DNA of 64,000 nucleotides from NCBI RefSeq assembly GCF_003346865.1, contig NZ_QDKL01000002.1, positions 868,001 to 932,000 of the forward strand, in the 5' to 3' direction. A program made the position numbers and the translations under genes. Under the pieces are notes generated by a model. The model was not told the origin of the DNA, made no database searches, and saw only the letters and a list, made by a program, of their open reading frames with translations. Of this stretch, positions 34,949-44,266 are shown one piece after another; positions within the stretch are counted from its first letter, which is position 1, and each line of letters begins with the position of its first letter. The stretch is from Halobacteriovorax vibrionivorans (lineage in GTDB: Bacteria > Bdellovibrionota > Bacteriovoracia > Bacteriovoracales > Bacteriovoracaceae).

Positions 34949-37054
34949 TTACCTTGTTATTGTTGTTAAATTAGAACATTTATTCTTTTTATAAAACTTT
35001 TGTAAGCCAACTGTTCGATCGCGATTATTAACAATCTCCATCATTATTTGACCTAGGCGGTCTGCTCTTAATCCCTTATGACCAAATTTATCATCCAGGT
35101 ACTCTTGGGCTTCTTCTAATGTCAACTCTTTACCGTAAAAGTTAATCGTACGAGCAACATTATCAGCAACTTCTAATGAGTAAGTTTCGCCTTCAATTTC
35201 AACTTCACTTCTTCCTAATTCTCTTTGCATTGAGATTTTCTTTAAGTAATTTCTAGCAGTAATGATTCTTCTTGCTAGAATTGCTGAATCATTATGAGAC
35301 TTAATTTTTCTGCGATCCTTATTATCAGCATCTCCAAAGATATCATTATTTGTGGCCAAAAAGTCATAACCAAGCTCTGATAACTTTTGAGCATAAACCC
35401 ATACTTCTCGAGTTGTTTGAACATCAACACAAGCATTTAGTTTTCTATCTTCGCCTAAGTCATCAGACTCACCAGATTTACTAATATTGTAATGCTTCTC
35501 TAAATCCTTATACTTATCATTAAAGTTCTTATTTTGATCTTCTGCCATACTTCTCATTTTATCGACAAACTCACGGCCGTACTTTCCGTATACATGATTT
35601 CTAATGATATCTAATGATTTAATAATTTCTCTTAGATCACCATCCTTAGAGTCTTCAGATGAGTATTCCTTTTTTGCAATAATCGCAGCAAGTCTATTGT
35701 CGACATCTGAAATTGCAGCTAAAGCATCAGTGATTCTCTTTTCTCTCTTTTTAAGATCTTCACTCTTTAATAGTTCCTTATACTCTTTCACTGTTATATT
35801 TTCATCACCCAAAGAGATAATATATGTGTCATCAAATATTGATCTTGCTTTCTCTCTCTTTGCACTAATATTTTTAAGAACACGATTGAAAGAACTTGCC
35901 ATATCAGCAAGAAATTCTTTGTTAAAGTCTTTCACGCTCATTTCCATAAGTGCCATAGGATTATCCAAAAGACTTAGTTTCTGCTTAAATAAAATATTTA
36001 AGAAACGATCAGCTCCTTTTGACTCTGAAATATAAGAATCTAAGTACTCTTCTAATAAATCTTTAGAAAAAGCCAACTCTCCTAAAACTTCAGCTTGCTG
36101 ATAGCGAGCAGACTTTCCTGGCAGATCTGTTAAAGGGGTTTTCATCTTCTCATAGAGACCTGAGATTAATTTTTCAACTTCTGCATCTATCTTATTAACT
36201 TCTGCCGACTTAATCTTTTCAAACTCTGCTTCAACATTTTCTTTCGCTTTTACTAATGCTTCATAATCTTTTTTAATTTGTGCAACTAGTGCTTTTGAAA
36301 GTTCACGATCTGTATAGTGTCTTTGAGTGTCAATATCAAAAATTTCTAAAGCTTTCACCTGATTACGAACATCATAGTAAGCACAATTAAGTTTTACGAA
36401 AGTATTTATATCTTCTTCATTTTCAAATTCAAATCTATCATTAAAGATATTGCTTACAAATCTTAAGATTGAAGCAACTGCTAATCCACCATATGCAACA
36501 GTAATTCCAGATGGAGAATATAAACCAAATTGTGAAAATGTTTGAATGATATCTGCTGATCGTTCTAAGAAAGGTGTTCTCTCTAAACTAGAACAACTAT
36601 TATTTGAAAATAACGTATTTACCCCATTTATTACTTGAGCTACAGGAATACCATCTACAGTTACCTCTTCACTACTTGGGATTACATCTGTCGTTTCTTT
36701 TCCTTGCTCTTCTTTCAATTTATTTAATTCAGTTTCTAACTCATTTGAACTATCAATAAGGTTTCCAATTAAAGACTCATTCCCATCAAAACAATCATCT
36801 TTAAATACCGTTACAATATTTTTTAGACTTGTTAATGCTTGTTCATATGAGCGAGTGTTATTTAGTGGACAAAACTCTGGACGAGTAAGTGGTAATTTAT
36901 TTCGAGATACAACATCTTTGATTTCAGCTTCAAGTTGTGAATCTAGTTTTGCATTCTTAATGGTCCTCACATAACTCTCAAAATCAGAAGCATGAGCACT
37001 AACTGATGTGGACAAGATAAGAACTGAAAGAACTCCAGACATTACTCTTTTCAT
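34949..37054 (-). CDS. large secreted helical protein, unknown
   Basis: A 701-residue exported protein with a signal peptide ending SAHA-S. It is mostly helical, strongly charged, and contains heptad-like stretches (YEALVKAKENVEAEFEKIKS). One internal hydrophobic segment, VAYGGLAVASILRFVSNIF (about residue 190-210), might insert into or associate with a membrane. Six or more Cys are spread through it, including KKNKCSNL at the end. The frame runs to TTG 37072, but AGGGAG stands before ATG 37054. No family is recognised; the style resembles other long secreted proteins in this window (6374-8431, 54254-56227). Confidence 0.72.
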   Translation of the reverse strand: MKRVMSGVLSVLILSTSVSAHASDFESYVRTIKNAKLDSQLEAEIKDVVSRNKLPLTRPEFCPLNNTRSYEQALTSLKNIVTVFKDDCFDGNESLIGNLIDSSNELETELNKLKEEQGKETTDVIPSSEEVTVDGIPVAQVINGVNTLFSNNSCSSLERTPFLERSADIIQTFSQFGLYSPSGITVAYGGLAVASILRFVSNIFNDRFEFENEEDINTFVKLNCAYYDVRNQVKALEIFDIDTQRHYTDRELSKALVAQIKKDYEALVKAKENVEAEFEKIKSAEVNKIDAEVEKLISGLYEKMKTPLTDLPGKSARYQQAEVLGELAFSKDLLEEYLDSYISESKGADRFLNILFKQKLSLLDNPMALMEMSVKDFNKEFLADMASSFNRVLKNISAKREKARSIFDDTYIISLGDENITVKEYKELLKSEDLKKREKRITDALAAISDVDNRLAAIIAKKEYSSEDSKDGDLREIIKSLDIIRNHVYGKYGREFVDKMRSMAEDQNKNFNDKYKDLEKHYNISKSGESDDLGEDRKLNACVDVQTTREVWVYAQKLSELGYDFLATNNDIFGDADNKDRRKIKSHNDSAILARRIITARNYLKKISMQRELGRSEVEIEGETYSLEVADNVARTINFYGKELTLEEAQEYLDDKFGHKGLRADRLGQIMMEIVNNRDRTVGLQKFYKKNKCSNLTTITR

Positions 37055-37180
37055 TTTATTCTCCCTAAACAATAATGATGCGTAGCAGAATTATGACATA
37101 TTCATGTTTGAGCACGATCATTTCGTGGGAAAATTGTAATAATTACCAGAGCTAAACACTTAAAATTACGTATCTCTAGA

Positions 37181-38017
37181 TTAATCTCGCTTAAGAAGTA
37201 GCTTAACTTCTCTCATGACCTTATTGATTTCATTCTTTGAGAGACCAAGCTTTTCAAGGTGCTTTCTTTCTAAGTGCTTAATAACGACGATATTTCTTTG
37301 CAATAGGGCCTTCTTCTCTCGTGCCCTTAAAGTCGATAAAGCTGTTATTGGATAGATACGATATTTTTGAATCAATTGGCAGAAAGTATTCTTCTTAGGG
37401 TAATTCATTGAATAAAGAAGCAAGCCTACTCCATTAGCATAGGCGATTGCATCTTCAGAAAATTGAGTATTGGACATCAGTGCATATTGGAATTTTAATT
37501 CTGGATTGGCCTCTTTTATATCTAGGTAGCGCGAATGAACATAGAGTGGAATTTTCACATCGTTCTTATAATATTTGCGATTGTGAAATTTGCATTCACA
37601 ATATATATCACCATCAGCACGTTCCGCGACAACATCCACTTCATGTAGAACATTCACTCCTTTTTTTAAAACAGAAACTTGAGTTTCGTACCCCTTGGCC
37701 TTAAACATTTCTGCACATAAGACTTCAAAAGGATAACCTGTTGGACCTAATTTATAGATGGCCCTTTTGATATTATAATTAGCAGCATCGACTTTGGAGA
37801 TCTTCTTTAAAGCTCGATATGTTTGCTGATGAATCTTGGTTGTTGATGACAGGGGTTCTAGTCCCTGATAGACCTCATTAACAATATCTTCAGTGTCCTC
37901 TTTTGATACACCAGCAGCTTTTAAACTTTTTGCAAACTTCTTCTTATCAAATTCTTCATACGTACGATTCACTTTTCGAATTAAGTACTTAAGCTTTTTA
38001 TTTTTTCTAGCGCTCAT
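37181..38017 (-). CDS. ATP-cone plus Mrr-like nuclease fusion
   Basis: A 278-residue cytosolic protein. Residues about 10-90 resemble an ATP-cone (FDKKKFAKSLKAAGVS, IHQQTYRALKK, YNIKRAIYKLGPTGYPFE), the nucleotide-sensing module of ribonucleotide reductases. Residues 95-200 form a PD-(D/E)xK nuclease of the restriction/Mrr class: Glu98 in FEVLCAEMF, Asp128 in HEVDVVA, and Glu141-x-Lys143 in YCECKFH. The C-terminal 70 residues are basic and helical. Its start overlaps the stop of the beta-CASP gene (TAATG), so the pair is translationally coupled. A nucleotide-gated DNA or RNA nuclease is inferred; biological role unknown. Confidence 0.8.
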   Translation of the reverse strand: MSARKNKKLKYLIRKVNRTYEEFDKKKFAKSLKAAGVSKEDTEDIVNEVYQGLEPLSSTTKIHQQTYRALKKISKVDAANYNIKRAIYKLGPTGYPFEVLCAEMFKAKGYETQVSVLKKGVNVLHEVDVVAERADGDIYCECKFHNRKYYKNDVKIPLYVHSRYLDIKEANPELKFQYALMSNTQFSEDAIAYANGVGLLLYSMNYPKKNTFCQLIQKYRIYPITALSTLRAREKKALLQRNIVVIKHLERKHLEKLGLSKNEINKVMREVKLLLKRD

Positions 38018-39357
38018 TAACTATCCAAAAGATATGTCTTACCATCTTCAACATTGATGGTCTTAATCTTTAATCGCTCTTCAATACTCTTTGCAAAATG
38101 TATAACTGTTTCTTCTTCCCCGTGATTCAAGAAGACTTTCTTTAACGATGGCCCAACTTTTTGAATAAATTCGATTAATTCATCTCGATCAGCATGAGCA
38201 GATAAAGACTCTAGCTTCTCCACATGTGCCTTAACCTCCATACTATGTCCAAGTAAGTAAATTTCTCTTTCTTCTTCTACTAACTTCCTTCCGATTGTTC
38301 CTTCACCTTGAAATCCAGTTATAAGAATAGTGTTATTTTCATGTTTTCCATACATTTCCATGTATTTGAGAACTTTTCCACCGCTTATCATTCCCGACGA
38401 ACTAATTAGAATAAATGGTTTCTTTGTTCTAGCTAGCTTCTTTGTATCGGAGCTATATTCTATAAACTTCACAGACTTCATTGCTTCATTAAATTGTTCA
38501 GGATCAACTTTTAGCGAGTCGGCCATACCCATATAGAGTCTTGTGGCCCTAACCCCCATTGGAGTATCTAGATAGACAGGTATTTTTACTTGAGGCTCTT
38601 TTGCAAACAGCTCAGACATTAGATACATAAGAACCTGCGCTCTTGCGACAGCAAAAGCAGGGATAAGTAAGACGCCATTTGTTGAAATTATTCTTTCAAT
38701 ATGTTTTTTTAATATTTCAATAGAATCTTCTTTCTTATGAAGCCGATCACCATATGTTGACTCTAAAACAAGATAGTCCGCTTGAATATTCTTTTGTGGC
38801 GGATTATGAATTAGATCATCTCTTCTTCCTACATCTCCAGAAAAACATATTTTCTTTGTCCCATTATCAAATGTGATATTGGCGGCACCGAGGATATGAC
38901 CCGCTTCTTCATAGATAAATCGAAAGCCTTTGTCATACCATTTATTTAAACTTACAGACCTTAGATGACTTAGAGTTGCATCAACATCATCAAGATCATA
39001 GAGGATTGACTGAGACTTACCTTCTTTAAACTCGTAAGCTTGAATACTAGCAGAGTCTCTTAAAATAAGCTCAACAATCTTACGTGTTCCCTCTGTACAA
39101 TAGATCTTGCCTTTAAAGCCATTCTTTATTAGCACAGGTAAGTAGCCACAATGATCGTAATGAGCGTGAGTTAAAAAGATTGCATCAATTTCATTAATAT
39201 TGAAATTGGGAAGAACTTGATTCTTTTTCGTAGAATCTTTATCACCTTGATACATTCCACTATCAACAAGAACCTTCTTATTATTAATTTCTAATAATGT
39301 CTTAGATCCGGTTACTGTTGAAGTGGCACCATAAAATACAAGTTTCATATTATCCAT
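38017..39357 (-). CDS. beta-CASP metallo-beta-lactamase ribonuclease-type protein
   Basis: A 446-residue member of the CPSF73/RNase J-like superfamily. The MBL core has FLTHAHYDHCG (HxHxDH intact), EEAGHILGAANI, and FSGDVGRRD. The beta-CASP insert has VLESTYGDR, LLIPAFAVARAQ and ILISSSGMISGG, and the final SLSAHADRDEL and FLNHGEE motifs complete the zinc site. All catalytic residues are kept. The frame can be opened to 39420, but a perfect TATAAT (39365-39370) ends seven bases before ATG 39357 and no ribosome site is present, indicating a leaderless start there. It is followed, overlapping by one base, by the ATP-cone/Mrr gene. Confidence 0.88.
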   Translation of the reverse strand: MDNMKLVFYGATSTVTGSKTLLEINNKKVLVDSGMYQGDKDSTKKNQVLPNFNINEIDAIFLTHAHYDHCGYLPVLIKNGFKGKIYCTEGTRKIVELILRDSASIQAYEFKEGKSQSILYDLDDVDATLSHLRSVSLNKWYDKGFRFIYEEAGHILGAANITFDNGTKKICFSGDVGRRDDLIHNPPQKNIQADYLVLESTYGDRLHKKEDSIEILKKHIERIISTNGVLLIPAFAVARAQVLMYLMSELFAKEPQVKIPVYLDTPMGVRATRLYMGMADSLKVDPEQFNEAMKSVKFIEYSSDTKKLARTKKPFILISSSGMISGGKVLKYMEMYGKHENNTILITGFQGEGTIGRKLVEEEREIYLLGHSMEVKAHVEKLESLSAHADRDELIEFIQKVGPSLKKVFLNHGEEETVIHFAKSIEERLKIKTINVEDGKTYLLDS

Positions 39358-39364
39358 AGGGGAT

Positions 39365-39394
39365 ATTATATCGCTTATTATTCTAATGTTACAA
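39365..39394 (-). promoter_or_regulatory. promoter for the leaderless beta-CASP/ATP-cone operon
   Basis: On the minus strand TTGTAA (39394-39389), an 18-base spacer and TATAAT (39370-39365) lie seven bases before ATG 39357. Confidence 0.6.
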
Positions 39395-39410
39395 ATATAA
39401 GAAAGTAAAA

Positions 39411-39431
39411 AAGCCTCCAAAAAGGAGGCTT
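39411..39431 (-). terminator. terminator of the frmA-fghA operon
   Basis: On the minus strand AAGCCTCC-TTTTT-GGAGGCTT followed by TTTTAC stands just after the fghA stop, separating that operon from the beta-CASP promoter. Confidence 0.85.
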
Positions 39432-39434
39432 ATA

Positions 39435-40256
39435 TCATGAAATTAGATGTTTTATATGATCACCAATAAAGCTAGCAATGAAATAATAGCTATGGTCATA
39501 GCCTTCACGATAATTAACTTGTAAATCCTGATTATTATCAGTGCAAGCATCTTCGAAGTTCTTAGTTTTTAGTTGTCCCTCAAAGAATTCGTCAGCTAAA
39601 CCTTGTTCAATTAAGATTTTCTTAACATGACGCTTCCCACTTTTTACAAGCTCACAAGCATCATATGCTTTCCATGCTTCACGATCATCACCAAGGTAAC
39701 CTGTAAGGGCCTTCTCTCCCCAAGCTACTGCTGTAGGATTAACAATTGGAGAAAATGCAGAAATCGCTTTAAAAAGATCAGGGTTTCTTAAACCAATAAC
39801 AAGAGCTCCGTGTCCCCCCATTGAATGACCTGTGATTGAAAAGTTCTCAGGCTTAAATTCATCCTTAAGCATTGGAATGAGTTCAGTCACAATATAGTCA
39901 TACATATTATAATGATCTTTATATCCTTCAGTTGTGGCATTAAGATAAAAACCGGCGCCAGAACCGAAATCATAACTATCATGCTCACCAGGAAGATCAA
40001 GTCCTCTTGGTGAGGTATCAGGACAAACAATCATAGTATTAGTATTTGCAAGATGAAGCTGAGCTCCTGCTTTTGTAATAAAGTTTTCTTCAGTACAAGT
40101 AAGTCCAGATAACCAAATAATGATATTTTCAATTTTATCTGTCTTAGGTTTGAAGTACGAAAACTTCATATCTGTTTTTGTTACACTTGATGAGTGGAGA
40201 CAGAAAGCTGTCTCCCCTTCAAACGATTTATGACTCTTTACTTTTTCAAAGCTCAT
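39435..40256 (-). CDS. fghA: S-formylglutathione hydrolase
   Basis: A 273-residue esterase-D-type hydrolase that splits S-formylglutathione into formate and glutathione. It has the YDFGSGAGFYLNATTEGYKD active-site loop, the nucleophile elbow TGHSMGGHGAL, an Asp in EQGLADEFF and His in YDHSYYF. Length and motifs are typical. It follows frmA with a three-base gap and a shared transcript, so formaldehyde is trapped with glutathione, oxidised by FrmA and hydrolysed here. Confidence 0.95.
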   Translation of the reverse strand: MSFEKVKSHKSFEGETAFCLHSSSVTKTDMKFSYFKPKTDKIENIIIWLSGLTCTEENFITKAGAQLHLANTNTMIVCPDTSPRGLDLPGEHDSYDFGSGAGFYLNATTEGYKDHYNMYDYIVTELIPMLKDEFKPENFSITGHSMGGHGALVIGLRNPDLFKAISAFSPIVNPTAVAWGEKALTGYLGDDREAWKAYDACELVKSGKRHVKKILIEQGLADEFFEGQLKTKNFEDACTDNNQDLQVNYREGYDHSYYFIASFIGDHIKHLIS

Positions 40257-40259
40257 AGC

Positions 40260-41393
<1,134 letters not shown>

Positions 41394-41433
41394 TTAATTA
41401 TTTATTTGATTCATTATTATAAGGGGAAATCAG

Positions 41434-41473
41434 ATTGTTGACAATTGTGACATACTGATACAAATTGTTTACA
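41434..41473. promoter_or_regulatory. three direct repeats between frmA and lysR
   Basis: ATTGTTGACA (41434-41443), ATTGTGACA (41444-41452) and ATTGTTTACA (41464-41473) are near copies in the same orientation. The first contains a perfect TTGACA -35 hexamer for the lysR gene, with TACAAA at 41459 as a weak -10, so a bound protein would block or shape that promoter. Confidence 0.45.
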
Positions 41474-41474
41474 C

Positions 41475-42353
41475 ATGGAAACAATAAAGGACCTTACCCA
41501 TATTTATAGCTTTATCAAAGTTGCCCAATTTCGCTCATTTACAAAGGCAGCAGAAGCGCTCAAGGTTTCACGTTCACATTTGAGTAAGTCTGTTAAGGAG
41601 CTAGAAGAAAAGCTCGGTCAGCCTCTCTTAAAAAGAAATACCCGTTTTATTGACTTTACTGATTTTGGTAAAAAATACTTCGAAACTTGTGCAAATCATA
41701 TCGAAGAAATAGAAAGATTTACTAAGATTTCTAAAGAAACAGTAAAAGACACCAAAGGTAAGATTAGAATTTCTTTAGCTGGTGCATACGGAGAAGATGT
41801 TATCGCACCAATGATATCAAATATCTTATTAAAGCATCCAGGAATAGAAGCGGAATTAGACTTCTCCACAGAGCTTGTGGATATAACAACTCATGAGTTT
41901 GATCTTGCAATTCGCGTCGCTGAAAAAAAACCCACAAAAGGATTTGCCATACAGATTTCAGAAAGAAAAGAATTTGTATGTGCTTCTCCAAATTACTTAA
42001 ATAAATTCGGTATTCCAAAAAAACCAAAAGAACTTATTAACCACAATTGTCTTATCGGTAGCAATGAAAAGTGGAGCTTTACTCATGATAGTGGAAATGA
42101 AAAAGTTTCAATAAAAGGAAACTTTAAAAGTTCAAACGGTAGGGCCATCATGAACGCTTCTCTTCAAGGCTTAGGTATTTGCAAACTCCCAGGTGTCTAT
42201 GTTTTAGACCATATTAGAAATAAAACACTACTACCACTTCTAAGTGACTACACACAACAATCAATCCCAATTTGGGCCGTAACACCATCAAAGAAATCAA
42301 TTTCTTCCTCTGTTAAGTTATTACTACAAGAGTTTGGTGTCTTTCTATTTTAA
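41475..42353 (+). CDS. LysR-family regulator divergent from frmA
   Basis: A 292-residue LysR protein. The winged helix reads FIKVAQFRSFTKAAEALKVS, RSHLSKSVKELEEKLGQPLL; the remaining part is the periplasmic-binding-protein-like effector domain of the CrgA/AaeR type (FDLAIRVAEKKPTKGFA). It starts 93 bases from frmA on the opposite strand, the usual arrangement for a regulator of the neighbouring operon, so formaldehyde or glutathione-adduct control is inferred. No ribosome site precedes the ATG; the mRNA leader appears only a few bases long. Its stop overlaps the convergent hemerythrin-like gene by four bases. Confidence 0.88.
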   Translation: METIKDLTHIYSFIKVAQFRSFTKAAEALKVSRSHLSKSVKELEEKLGQPLLKRNTRFIDFTDFGKKYFETCANHIEEIERFTKISKETVKDTKGKIRISLAGAYGEDVIAPMISNILLKHPGIEAELDFSTELVDITTHEFDLAIRVAEKKPTKGFAIQISERKEFVCASPNYLNKFGIPKKPKELINHNCLIGSNEKWSFTHDSGNEKVSIKGNFKSSNGRAIMNASLQGLGICKLPGVYVLDHIRNKTLLPLLSDYTQQSIPIWAVTPSKKSISSSVKLLLQEFGVFLF

Positions 42354-42832
42354 GAACAAGCTTGTAAAGAGCTAGACTCTTCAATCTCAGAAAGATATTC
42401 AAAGAGAATTTCATTTTCTCGTTCCATGTGAATATTAATATCTGAAACAACTCTCTTGATATCTTTAATAAATTCAGTCCACTCTTTATTCACTTCATTG
42501 CTTAATTCGTATCCCTGAACCTTTGCCATTAGCTCTTTTAATTCAAGCTCCTGCTCTTCATGCCCTTCTAATATTTCTTTGATATCTTCACAGGCTTCTA
42601 GCTCATTTGATAAAAGAAGAGGAAATAAATGAGACTCTTCTTTTTGCATATCTGCTTCTATAGTAATCCAAAAACGGATGAAGAAATTAGAAAGTCCTTT
42701 TGGAATATTTGGATCATCTTGGTACTTCTCTTCAATTTCATATGATCTACGCATTAATGCTTTAAACTCATTTCGAATAATTTGATGATAAGAGATTAAC
42801 TCTTCTACTTTGGCTTTGAATTCAGCACTCAC
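42350..42832 (-). CDS. hemerythrin-like (HHE) protein, copy 1
   Basis: A 160-residue four-helix protein. Likely iron ligands are in SYHQIIRNEF, DMQKEESHLFPLLL, EGHEEQELE and NIHMERENEILFEYL, the His/Glu spacing of HHE cation-binding domains, which bind a di-iron centre and react with O2, NO or help repair iron-sulfur clusters. The start is GTG 42832 with AAGGG upstream. It is a paralogue of the gene at 43029-43538. An adjacent formaldehyde operon and iron proteins suggest a stress context, but no direct link is shown. Confidence 0.75.
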   Translation of the reverse strand: MSAEFKAKVEELISYHQIIRNEFKALMRRSYEIEEKYQDDPNIPKGLSNFFIRFWITIEADMQKEESHLFPLLLSNELEACEDIKEILEGHEEQELELKELMAKVQGYELSNEVNKEWTEFIKDIKRVVSDINIHMERENEILFEYLSEIEESSSLQACS

Positions 42833-42987
42833 TTTTACACCCTTGATAAGACAACTATACTTAGCTTCTTATCCTAACCTAATGCGGTGCAAATAATATG
42901 ATATTCATCATGGTAAATTTGGTACAAGCTTTTAAACTACAAAGTTATTAAGCCGATGAAATTAAAGAGTTTTTCTTTGTAAGATTA

Positions 42988-43021
42988 ATTTGTTTGCACA
43001 AATATTTTATTGATAAAATAT
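42988..43021. repeat. two adjacent inverted repeats between hemerythrin-like genes
   Basis: ATTTGT-TTGC-ACAAAT (42988-43003) abuts a perfect ATATTTTAT-TG-ATAAAATAT (43002-43021). They lie right after the stop of copy 2 and about 155 bases before the start of copy 1. They may be a weak AT-rich terminator or a regulator site for copy 1. Confidence 0.4.
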
Positions 43022-43028
43022 GACCTCA

Positions 43029-43538
43029 CTAACTGACTTCAAGCTCAAGTTCAAGTTCTAAATCGAGCTCATCAATTGACTCGCTATCAAAGATAACAAT
43101 TGATTTTTTTAAAAAACGATCTTCTTTTTTTACATGGGCCTGTAGATCTTCAACAAAAAGACGTGTTCTCTTAACTAGGCTCTTCCATAAATCACAACTT
43201 TTTGTCGCAACTTCATAGTTCAACACTTCATCAATTAATGGTTGTAATTCTTTTTCAAAACAGCGATGTACTGCTAATACCTCTTGTATGTCACCATAAC
43301 TTTCATCTACACGATCATCTAAGATTAATGGAAATATGGTCCCTTCTTCTTTTTGTATCAATGCCTCAATAGTGACCCAAAAGCGTAATAAGAATGTTGA
43401 AATTTCTTTTGGGACATCCGGGTCAACACATTTCACTTCCACTTCTTTGGCCATGATAATGAGCTCTTTAAAGTCATCTCGTAATGACTTATGATCAGAA
43501 ACTAATTCTTGAATTTCAGAATTGACTTCATTACTCAT
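43029..43538 (-). CDS. hemerythrin-like (HHE) protein, copy 2
   Basis: A 169-residue paralogue of the gene at 42350-42832, with corresponding blocks SDHKSLRDDF, LIQKEEGTIFPLIL, LAVHRCFEKEL and LQAHVKKEDRFL. The ligand pattern is similar but the His beside EE in copy 1 (EESH) is Gly-Thr here, so metal binding may differ. It ends in a repetitive acidic tail (ELDLELELELEVS) absent from copy 1. A TATAAT about 50 bases upstream may drive it. Tandem divergence after duplication is inferred. Confidence 0.7.
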   Translation of the reverse strand: MSNEVNSEIQELVSDHKSLRDDFKELIIMAKEVEVKCVDPDVPKEISTFLLRFWVTIEALIQKEEGTIFPLILDDRVDESYGDIQEVLAVHRCFEKELQPLIDEVLNYEVATKSCDLWKSLVKRTRLFVEDLQAHVKKEDRFLKKSIVIFDSESIDELDLELELELEVS

Positions 43539-43701
43539 ATTCTCCCCCTAAGTACATAACTATGTTATTGCCTAAACTAAATTATAGCTCAATAAGAGGT
43601 CTATTAAGGTTTATAGATTTTAATACCTTTGACACTTTTACGTTTTTCCACAATTTTAGTAGAACTGTAACACATAGTATTTATAGGCTTTGAGAGAGAT
43701 C

Positions 43702-44031
43702 TTATTTATTAAATATATCTAGTTTCAAACTTAAAACTTCACCCATCCATAAAGTATTTTGAGTATGATCAAGATAATCATTACCAGTGTTAGCGTGTAA
43801 GAAAACTGTTAATTCATCTCTATTTTCAAAAAGCCAAGGTATAAAATCATTAAGCTTTTCTTTAGAAAAAAGAAACTGACAACTCCATCGAGGATGAGGA
43901 CCGACCTCTTTTTGATGGGCCCTTCCAACCTGAATATAGTTAAGATCTCGAGCTTTATTAATAACTCTTAATGCTTTTTCATAAGTTTCATCGTCGTAAT
44001 ATAGGTGTGCATGGTAGTCCAAAATTTTCAT
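43702..44031 (-). CDS. DOPA 4,5-dioxygenase-like protein
   Basis: A 109-residue protein of the DOPA-dioxygenase family. Clear landmarks are DYHAHLYYD (two metal-binding His), QVGRAHQKEVGPHPRWSCQF, PWLFENRDELTVFLHANTGND and YLDHTQNTLWMG. Fungal and plant members cleave catechols; most bacterial members are uncharacterised. AGGGAGAA precedes the ATG. It stands alone between the hemerythrin-like pair and the chemotaxis operon. Confidence 0.88.
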   Translation of the reverse strand: MKILDYHAHLYYDDETYEKALRVINKARDLNYIQVGRAHQKEVGPHPRWSCQFLFSKEKLNDFIPWLFENRDELTVFLHANTGNDYLDHTQNTLWMGEVLSLKLDIFNK

Positions 44032-44122
44032 GTGCGAATTCTCCCTAATAAAAAGTTAAATTGCAAGCAGTATGAATATCGAATGGCATCAATAAAAACC
44101 ACTGATTTGGTCAAAGTAATAT

Positions 44123-44230
44123 GTGGAATTAAGTGAATGGTGGATAATTGGATTTATTATTTCTATCGTAAATATTGCGATCTGGATGATAGTAGGCGGT
44201 ATTTGGTGGAAGTTTTTAGGATTATATTAG
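44123..44230 (+). pseudogene. remnant resembling the C-terminus of a DASS-type anion transporter
   Basis: The frame beginning GTG 44123 encodes 35 residues: ELSEWWIIGFIISIV then NIAIWMIVGGIWWKFLGLY and a stop. The WW-x-xGF...IW...GG-WWK-LGL pattern is what closes divalent-anion:sodium (DASS/CitT) transporters. An in-frame TAA sits at 44117-44119, no ribosome site is present and nothing upstream continues the protein, so a decayed gene end is more likely than a small membrane protein, although the latter is not excluded. Confidence 0.45.
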
Positions 44231-44255
44231 GGATAACTCATAAATGAGTTACCCC
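44230..44255 (-). terminator. hairpin after the last chemotaxis gene
   Basis: GGG-A-TAACTCA-TAAA-TGAGTTA-C-CCC gives a 10-bp stem with one mismatch 12 bases after the stop of the last mcp gene. The T-run on the minus strand is poor. Confidence 0.5.
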
Positions 44256-44266
44256 TAAATGATATT

